Shown here: positions 29,973 to 35,091 of the stretch, in pieces
How positions within the stretch are numbered: position 1 is the stretch's first letter
How the letters are laid out: each line of letters opens with the position of its first letter
DNA from: an uncultured Ruminococcus sp.
Lineage (GTDB): Bacteria; Bacillota; Clostridia; Oscillospirales; Acutalibacteraceae
Reading direction: 5' to 3'
Assembly (NCBI GenBank): GCA_902790475.1
Contig: CADASG010000032.1
Location: 1 to 35,091, forward strand
Length of the DNA: 35,091 nt
Position numbers and translations under genes: made by a program
Notes under the pieces: generated by a model
The model's input: only the letters and a program-made list of their open reading frames with translations
The model's database searches: none
What the model was told of the DNA's origin: nothing

Positions 29973-30707
29973 ATGAAATCTGCTAAGAAAATCATTTCGC
30001 TCATCGCTGTTATGAGCTTACTCGTAACCTCTTTCTGTGCTTTCTCGGTCAGCACTGCTTCCGCAGCTACCACTACCGTAAAGATGCACTCCACCGAAAT
30101 CAACTACACCGGTCGCGGCTATACCTCCAGAAACGTTTATATTGCGGTAAAGAACCCCGCTTCCAACGCAAAGGTTTATGTACACTATCAGACCTATGAG
30201 GGACAGGCATGGAGCGACGCTCAGGCAACCAAAACCAATCTGAAGGCTTCCGACGGTTCCACCATCTGGACAGCTACCTTCGGCAGCTTCTCAACCAAGT
30301 ACGCTATCAAGTATGTCGGCGGCGGCAAGACTCTTTGGGACAACAACGGCGGCAAGGATTACACCTATCAGAGCATCGGCAACGGCGTTAACGTTAAGGC
30401 AGAGCCGTCCTTCTCTTCCTTGTACGGCACCAGCTATAATGTAGTTGCTTGCGTAAGAAACATCGCTTATCAGAAGACCGTTAAGGCTAAATACACCACT
30501 GATAACTGGAAGACCACCAAGTACGCTTCTCTCACATTCTCCAACATGAATGACTTTGACAATTCCGAGCGTTGGACCGGTTACATCGAAGGTATCAAGG
30601 ATTCCAGCAAGTTCAAGTTCGCTATCGTTTACACCGTAAGCGGCAAGACTTACACCGATAACAACTTCGGTCAGTACTACAACGGCGGTTACTATATCCA
30701 CCGCTAA
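29973..30707 (+). CDS. secreted protein of two tandem CBM21/CBM53-like starch-binding domains
   Basis: The 244-residue protein has a signal peptide (cut near residue 32, STASA). Two repeats of about 100 residues follow. Each ends with the CBM21/CBM53-type signature: KYAIKYVGGGKTLWDNNGGKDY in the first and FKFAIVYTVSGKTYTDNNFGQYY in the second. Each also has an upstream aromatic strand (YVHYQTYEGQAWSDAQATK; VKAKYTTDNWKTTKYASLT). There is no catalytic domain, no dockerin, no sortase motif and no membrane anchor, so it is a free or loosely attached starch-binding protein. It could bring granules to the cell or dock to another surface protein. Codon use looks biased towards few codons (AAG, ACC, AAC), consistent with high expression. 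The family match is by motif reading. Confidence 0.8.
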   Translation: MKSAKKIISLIAVMSLLVTSFCAFSVSTASAATTTVKMHSTEINYTGRGYTSRNVYIAVKNPASNAKVYVHYQTYEGQAWSDAQATKTNLKASDGSTIWTATFGSFSTKYAIKYVGGGKTLWDNNGGKDYTYQSIGNGVNVKAEPSFSSLYGTSYNVVACVRNIAYQKTVKAKYTTDNWKTTKYASLTFSNMNDFDNSERWTGYIEGIKDSSKFKFAIVYTVSGKTYTDNNFGQYYNGGYYIHR

Positions 30708-30724
30708 ACAACACACATGCAAAC

Positions 30725-30756
30725 GGGCTGCCGCATCAAGCGACAGCCCTATTTTT
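30725..30756 (+). terminator. intrinsic terminator after the starch-binding protein
   Basis: GGGCTGCCGC pairs with GCGACAGCCC with one mismatch around a 5-base loop, followed by TATTTTTA. Confidence 0.85.
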
Positions 30757-30767
30757 ATACTATAGTA

Positions 30768-31580
30768 TTATAGTTTGTCATTTGCTTCATCCTCTGCTTT
30801 TGCGGAGGATGATTTTTTTCGCCCGGAAATCTTTTGTCCTGCATAAAAACTCAAAAGCAGCAGGATAATGACCGAAAAACCGCCGATCAGCAAAGGCAGC
30901 GCCGTGTCGAAGTCTCTTTTTGCAGCTCTGCCGTCAGCGGTCGCCTCCGAGCCGCGTGCATCATTCAGTTCGGAAGCAGAGAGAGTATCTTGGGAATACG
31001 AACGGTCAGCGGCGGTTTCATTATCAAATGCTTCCGCCGTTTCTTCGGGATTTTCCGTATTTTGTTCAGGCTGCTTCGGAGCTGCCCTGCGGCTGTATTC
31101 GGCGCGGCTGTTTTGCGCTTCGGTGACGGTTACCTTTCCTGCGCGCAGCTCTCCGACGTCAAGAAACCGTCCGAGCTCGTCGGAGCAATCCCTCACCTTC
31201 AAGCCGATATCCGCTGTGCCTGCCTCGATCGCCTTGAAGCTCAGCGTAAAAAGCACGTCTCCCCTGCTCGGTGTGTCTCCGTGTTTGGCGCAGTACAAAA
31301 CGCTGACGGCGCCGCCGTTTGCTTTGTGCTCCGTAACGCAGCCGTTGTCGCCGCTTATGTCTGAAAAGTCCAAAAGCTGCTCATCGTAGTTCAATTCCAG
31401 TTTCGCTGCGGCAAGAGGAGCTCCGCTTTTAATCATAACGTCAACGCTGACTGTGCCGTTTATCCCGCATTTTTCGGATGACACGTTCATAGCCACAGCT
31501 TCCGCAGCAAAAACAGGCGTTGCGTGCAGCGCCGTAAACAGCACCGCAAGCAACGTCAAAATACACTTTTCAATTATCAT
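30768..31580 (-). CDS. cohesin-like domain protein with C-terminal membrane anchor
   Basis: The 270-residue protein has a signal peptide (cut near residue 25, PVFA). Residues about 27-155 match the cohesin beta-sandwich pattern: INGTVSVDVMIKSGAPLAAAKLELNYDEQLLDF, later GDVLFTLSFKAIEAGTADIGLKV. A disordered linker of about 70 residues rich in E, A, S and T leads to one transmembrane helix (about 227-247) followed by a basic GRKK stop and a short acidic tail. It would display one cohesin outside the membrane. The start codon overlaps the oadA-like stop (ATGA), implying translational coupling. Cohesins bind dockerins, so the two dockerin amylases in this window are candidate partners; that pairing is inference. 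Isolated cohesin-like domains also occur in non-cellulosomal proteins. Confidence 0.72.
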   Translation of the reverse strand: MIIEKCILTLLAVLFTALHATPVFAAEAVAMNVSSEKCGINGTVSVDVMIKSGAPLAAAKLELNYDEQLLDFSDISGDNGCVTEHKANGGAVSVLYCAKHGDTPSRGDVLFTLSFKAIEAGTADIGLKVRDCSDELGRFLDVGELRAGKVTVTEAQNSRAEYSRRAAPKQPEQNTENPEETAEAFDNETAADRSYSQDTLSASELNDARGSEATADGRAAKRDFDTALPLLIGGFSVIILLLLSFYAGQKISGRKKSSSAKAEDEANDKL

Positions 31581-32980
31581 ATAGGATGGATCTGATTTTC
31601 TTTGTCAAGCAATTCGCCGTTTATCCCTGCCTTTTTGTTTCTTCTCTTTTCAAAGAAATCGAGCGCGACCTTCGGGAACTGGGCGTAGGAAAGAACATCC
31701 TCCTCCTGCTCTATCCACTCGGCGATCTCAGACCTGAGCTTGTCGAGCTCCGGCTCCAAACGGTCTGCAGGTCTGCCGTGGATAATCTCTCTGTCTCCGC
31801 AGATCTTCTTTTGGAACTTGCGGTCTATGGGCATGGGAGTAGTGCCGTATTCGCCTGCGACCATACCCTTGAATTCATTTGTACACATGCTGTAGCGTTC
31901 GCCGGTGAGCACGTTGAACACAGCCTGAGTGCCTACGATCTGAGAGGTAGGCGTGACCAGAGGCGGATAACCGGAGTCCTTGCGTACGCGCGGCACTTCC
32001 TCAAGCACCTCGTCAAGCTTATCCTCCTTGCCTGCCTGCTTTAACTGCGACAGCAGGTTTGAGAGCATTCCGCCCGGCACCTGATAGATGAGCGCCTTTG
32101 CGTCGGTTGCGAGCATTTTGGGGTCGAGCAAGCCGTTTTCGAGATATTTATCGCGCAGAGTCATGAAATATGCGCGAATATCGGCGAGCTGACGGATGTC
32201 AAGCCCCGTGTCAAACTCGGTGTCGTGCAGTGCGGCAACCATCGACTCGGTGGGCGCGTGTGAGGTACCCAGCGCCAGAGGGCTGATCGCGGTGTCGATC
32301 GCGTCGGCTCCTGCCTCGACCGCTTTGAGCAGGCACATCGAAGCCAGACCCGAGGTGTAGTGGGTGTGGAGCTGCAAGGGCATTTCGGGCAGCGCGGCTT
32401 TGATAGCCTTAACTAAGCTCTCCGCACGCGAGGGCGTGAGCAGCGCAGCCATATCCTTGATACAAATGGAATCCGCGCCTGCGTCTGCAATGCGCTTGGC
32501 GTACTCCACATAGTACTTGTCGGTAAAGACGGGTCCCGTGGTGTAGCTGATCGCGACCTGAGCGTGACCGCCCTCTTTGTTGGCGGCGGTTATGGCGGTT
32601 TTGAGGTTCTTGATATCGTTGAGCGCGTCAAAGATACGGATAATATCGATTCCGTTGGCAATTGAGCGCTGCACCAAATATGTCACACAGTCGTCGGCAT
32701 AGTGGCGGTAGCCCAGCATATTCTGACCGCGGAACAGCATTTGCAGCTTGGTGTTTTTGCAGTGATCCTTGATCGTGCGCAGACGCTCCCACGGGTCTTC
32801 GTTCAAAAAGCGCAGACACGCGTCATAGGTTGCGCCGCCCCAGCATTCCAGCGAATAATAGCCGATCTGATCCATCTTGTCCAAAATAGGCACCATCTCA
32901 GCCGTAGTCATTCTGGTGGCGATAAGAGACTGGTGAGCGTCGCGCAGGGCAGTTTCGGTGATCTTGATTTTCTTTGCCAT
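31577..32980 (-). CDS. OadA/5S-type biotin-dependent carboxyltransferase
   Basis: The 467-residue protein matches the carboxyltransferase half of oxaloacetate decarboxylase alpha, pyruvate carboxylase and transcarboxylase 5S. The TIM barrel begins KITETALRDAHQSLIATRM with the metal-binding Asp, continues ECWGGATYDACLRFLNEDPWERL and QMLFRGQNMLGYRHY, then CIKDMAALLTP with the biotin-accepting Lys, and LHTHYTSG with the two metal-binding His. The C-terminal PYC-OADA domain has VPGGMLSNLLSQL and VTPTSQIVGTQA. No biotin domain is fused; the carrier is encoded upstream. It moves CO2 between biotin and oxaloacetate/pyruvate. It lies 25 bases after the carrier gene, with an AAGGAG site, and overlaps the cohesin-like gene. 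Confidence 0.93.
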   Translation of the reverse strand: MAKKIKITETALRDAHQSLIATRMTTAEMVPILDKMDQIGYYSLECWGGATYDACLRFLNEDPWERLRTIKDHCKNTKLQMLFRGQNMLGYRHYADDCVTYLVQRSIANGIDIIRIFDALNDIKNLKTAITAANKEGGHAQVAISYTTGPVFTDKYYVEYAKRIADAGADSICIKDMAALLTPSRAESLVKAIKAALPEMPLQLHTHYTSGLASMCLLKAVEAGADAIDTAISPLALGTSHAPTESMVAALHDTEFDTGLDIRQLADIRAYFMTLRDKYLENGLLDPKMLATDAKALIYQVPGGMLSNLLSQLKQAGKEDKLDEVLEEVPRVRKDSGYPPLVTPTSQIVGTQAVFNVLTGERYSMCTNEFKGMVAGEYGTTPMPIDRKFQKKICGDREIIHGRPADRLEPELDKLRSEIAEWIEQEEDVLSYAQFPKVALDFFEKRRNKKAGINGELLDKENQIHPI

Positions 32981-33005
32981 GGTTGTTTACTCCTTCATAA
33001 GCCGA

Positions 33006-33365
33006 TTAATTGAGGGTGACCAGCACTTTGCCGGAATCCACTGCCTCGCCCTTTGACACCTCTACGGTGGCAACGGTGCCGTCCTGCGGCGCTTTGACGG
33101 GGGTTTCCATCTTCATGGCTTCAATAAACACCAAATCGTCGCCCGATTTGACAGCCTGACCGGCGCTGACAACTACGTTGACGACCGTGCCGGGCATGGG
33201 CGCCTTGACAGCCACGCTGCCCTGAGCGCCTGCGGAAGCGGCAGGCTTGGGAGCTGCTGCTGGAGCGGCGGCAGGAGCTGCGGCTGCGGGAGCGGCTGTC
33301 TCGCCGAGCTCCTCTACCTGAACGTCATATGCGGTACCGTTGACGGTGATTCTTAAATTTTTCAT
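33006..33365 (-). CDS. biotin carboxyl carrier protein (1.3S/OadA-type)
   Basis: The 119-residue protein has a short N-terminal segment (LRITVNGTAYDVQVEELGE), a flexible Ala/Pro linker (about 24-48) and a biotinyl domain with IEAMKMETPV, where Lys85 is the biotinylation site. Length and arrangement resemble the 1.3S subunit of Propionibacterium transcarboxylase and the separate carriers of methylmalonyl-CoA decarboxylases. The protein must be biotinylated by BirA, not encoded here. It starts 29 bases after the carboxyltransferase stop, with AAAGGGGAAA as ribosome binding site. Confidence 0.95.
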   Translation of the reverse strand: MKNLRITVNGTAYDVQVEELGETAAPAAAAPAAAPAAAPKPAASAGAQGSVAVKAPMPGTVVNVVVSAGQAVKSGDDLVFIEAMKMETPVKAPQDGTVATVEVSKGEAVDSGKVLVTLN

Positions 33366-33394
33366 GATGATTTCCCCTTTATATACAAGTAAGT

Positions 33395-34708
33395 TTATAT
33401 TGTTCCGTGTTTTTTTGCTACGGTGGGCACACGCTTGCCCGAAAGCATGTTGAGCGCGTCAAGCAGCGCCCCTCTGAGCTCCTCAACGGTAACTATACCG
33501 TCGATATAACCGTTCTGTGCGGCGTTGAATGCGGAAAGGTGTTCGCTTGCAAAGCGGTTCGCCGCCTCCTGCTGCTTTTCAACAGGCACCTTCATGTTCT
33601 TGCCATCCATGATGAACGCGGCTGCTTCTACGTTCACGGGTGAAACGACCGCGTCGGGAAGCGCGTAAACCACATCTGCGTTAGCGCCTGTTCCTGCAAG
33701 AGCGATATAGGCTGAGCCGATAGTCCTGCCGACGATCACGGCGATCTTCGCCGTAGTAGCCTCGGCATAAGCCGAGGTGAGCTTAGCGGCGGAGCTGAGG
33801 CTGTCGAAGCCGTCGCAGTCGGCGAAGGTGATGACAGGGATCGAGAACGCGTCGCAGAAGCGCACGAGCTTTGCCGCCTTTTCTGCGGAGCAGTCGTCGA
33901 GCTTTCCTCCGGTGGTGCGTACAACACCCACGACCTGACCGCCGATACGGGCAAGACGGGTGCGCGCGGTTTCGCCGCAGCTGTCGCCGAGTCTGAGCTT
34001 GGAGCCTGCGTCGGCAACCTTGCTGACTATGCAGGGGGTGTTTTCACCGTCGGGCTGCAAGTCCTCTGCAATAGGCGCCGGCGTTAAGTTATTGGAGGGC
34101 AGATAAAGCAGGAGGTCTCTTGCCTGTGCGACTGCCTGAGCCTTGTCGTCAGCCACCAGTGCGACGTTGCCCTGAGCGGCGTTATATTCTGCGGAAGCGT
34201 TTTCGCCCGTCACGTCAAGTGAGAGCTTCGCGTCCTTGGTCATGATAACAAAATCGGCTGAAACCGCGTTGAGCGCGTTTGTACCCAAACAGTTGCCCGT
34301 CACCACTGATATCTGCGGAACAACGCCCGAGATTTTGGAAGCGAGCCGCAGCACCTCGCCGCAGCCGCCGAGAAGCTCGGTGCCTTGGTTAAGTCTGCCG
34401 CCGACGCTGTCGTAAAAGCCTACAACGGGCGCACCTGTTTTGAGAGCCAGCGCATAGAGCTTTTTCAGCTTAGCGGTCTGCGCCTTGCTGAGCGCTCCGC
34501 CGCTGACGTCGCTGTTCTGGGCGAACGCGTAAACGGGCATACCCTCTACGGTTCCGTAGCCTGCGACTGCCTCGGCAAAGCCATCGCCTGACTTGGCGAA
34601 GGCGTCAAGCTCGCAAAAGCTGTCCGCGTCAAAAAAAGCGGTAAGCGTTTTATACGCGGCGGTAGAAGCTGTTTCGGCTTTCGCGGCATTGATTTTTTCA
34701 ATACTCAT
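33395..34708 (-). CDS. acyl-CoA carboxyltransferase, MmdA/12S-like (short)
   Basis: The 437-residue protein belongs to the carboxyltransferase family of propionyl-CoA carboxylase beta, methylmalonyl-CoA decarboxylase alpha (MmdA) and transcarboxylase 12S. The two crotonase-like halves are visible: GYGTVEGMPVYAFAQNSDVSGGALSKAQTAKL then GAPVVGFYDSVGGRLNQG, and later LVRFCDAFSIPVITFADCDGF, VGRTIGSAYIALAG and ALPDAVVSPVNVEAAA. At 437 residues it is shorter and more divergent than the usual ~510, mostly by a reduced N-terminus and linker, so its acyl-CoA substrate is uncertain. It is first in the operon, behind a good promoter and a CTGGAGGAA site. Confidence 0.88.
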   Translation of the reverse strand: MSIEKINAAKAETASTAAYKTLTAFFDADSFCELDAFAKSGDGFAEAVAGYGTVEGMPVYAFAQNSDVSGGALSKAQTAKLKKLYALALKTGAPVVGFYDSVGGRLNQGTELLGGCGEVLRLASKISGVVPQISVVTGNCLGTNALNAVSADFVIMTKDAKLSLDVTGENASAEYNAAQGNVALVADDKAQAVAQARDLLLYLPSNNLTPAPIAEDLQPDGENTPCIVSKVADAGSKLRLGDSCGETARTRLARIGGQVVGVVRTTGGKLDDCSAEKAAKLVRFCDAFSIPVITFADCDGFDSLSSAAKLTSAYAEATTAKIAVIVGRTIGSAYIALAGTGANADVVYALPDAVVSPVNVEAAAFIMDGKNMKVPVEKQQEAANRFASEHLSAFNAAQNGYIDGIVTVEELRGALLDALNMLSGKRVPTVAKKHGTI

Positions 34709-34759
34709 ACCATATTCCTCCAGTAATGCACATTATTCCACATTATAAAATACAGTATT

Positions 34760-34788
34760 ATTATAACAAACTAACGTAAGAATTACAA
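34760..34788 (-). promoter_or_regulatory. sigma-A promoter of the carboxyltransferase operon
   Basis: TTGTAA and TATAAT on the minus strand are spaced by 17 bases, with about 50 bases to the start codon at 34708. Confidence 0.7.
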
Positions 34789-34842
34789 CCACTTTTTGGA
34801 TTTTTGATAAAAAAGTAACTTCGAGAGTTTATCTAAAAAGAA

Positions 34843-35091
34843 AAAGGCTCCTTTTGTAAAGGAGATTCCTCCGTTGGAGGAAATGTCGCGCGAGCGACAA
34901 AGGTGGTGCCGCCTCTGCAAGAGGCTGTCAGCGCAGCTGACTGAGGATTACTGCGCCGCTTTTTCTTTTACGTCCGCTTTTTCCTAATTGATTCCAACGT
35001 TAGGATTCGCGCCAAAGGCTCCTTTAATAAAGGAGCTGTCAGCGCAGCTGACTGAGGATTCCTGCGCCGATTTTTCTGTATCGTCCGCTTT
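34843..35091 (+). repeat. AAAGGCTCCTTT / GCTGTCAGCGCAGCTGACTGAGGATT repeat, two copies
   Basis: Two related units begin AAAGGCTCCTTT at 34843 and 35014. Both contain TGTCAGCGCAGCTGACTGAG (34928 and 35038) and end in TGCGCCG-NTTTTTC. The first has an insert with TTCCTCCGTTGGAGGAA and GTCGCGCGAGCGAC hairpins. The second runs to the window edge. They are distinct from the elements of islands A-C. No gene is present. Confidence 0.8.

Overview
The window looks like a chromosomal segment of a Gram-positive, starch-degrading gut or rumen Clostridia species, most likely Ruminococcaceae/Oscillospiraceae. The reasons are the Firmicutes-type rimP-nusA-ylxR-ylxQ-infB-rbfA-nrnA-truB gene order, strong AGGAGG-type ribosome binding sites, near-consensus sigma-A promoters in AT-rich gaps, and two secreted GH13 amylases that carry dockerins and CBM26 starch-binding modules. 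That enzyme architecture is the hallmark of the Ruminococcus bromii 'amylosome'. Coding DNA appears richer in G+C than I would expect for R. bromii itself, so I do not name a species.

Layout. 1-750: a small membrane protein and a tRNA-Thr (minus strand). 893-9290: the translation/transcription-factor operon rimP, nusA, rnpM(ylxR), ylxQ, infB, then a 1.2-kb non-coding repeat island, then rbfA, nrnA, truB. 9322-12936 (minus): a large dockerin amylase with one divergent and three canonical CBM26 modules. 13256-15477 (minus): a VanW-domain membrane protein and an NMN-adenylyltransferase-like protein. 15919-18561 (plus): an MGDG/UgtP-type glycosyltransferase, a serpin lipoprotein and an unlisted 44-aa Cys/Gly/Asn-rich peptide whose ribosome binding site lies in a hairpin. 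18668-20855: a MITE-like element, a DUF4428 protein with a prion-like QN repeat, and a divergent lipoprotein/XRE regulator pair with a paired operator. 20880-22185: a second repeat island, largely the inverted counterpart of the first. 22176-24345 (minus): alanine racemase and an ATP-grasp protein. 24510-26903 (minus): a second dockerin amylase (AmyE type, two CBM26). 27219-28513: a prokaryotic-RING/zinc-ribbon membrane protein divergent from another XRE-like regulator. 28897-29583: uracil-DNA glycosylase. 29973-30707: a stand-alone secreted protein made of two CBM21/CBM53-like starch-binding domains. 30768-34708 (minus): an operon for a 12S-like carboxyltransferase, a biotin carrier, a 5S/OadA-like carboxyltransferase and a cohesin-like single-pass membrane protein.

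How it fits together. Two dockerin amylases, a free starch-binding protein and a membrane-anchored cohesin-like protein within 22 kb suggest a minimal cell-surface starch-degrading assembly. The biotin-dependent carboxyl-transfer operon would act in central C3/C4 metabolism downstream of sugar fermentation; its coupling to the cohesin gene is unexpected. The other notable aspects are regulatory and architectural: two composite repeat islands in inverted orientation about 14 kb apart, two divergent regulator/target pairs with palindromes inside consensus promoters, and the cysteine-rich microprotein. All family assignments rest on reading the translated sequences by eye; no database search was run.
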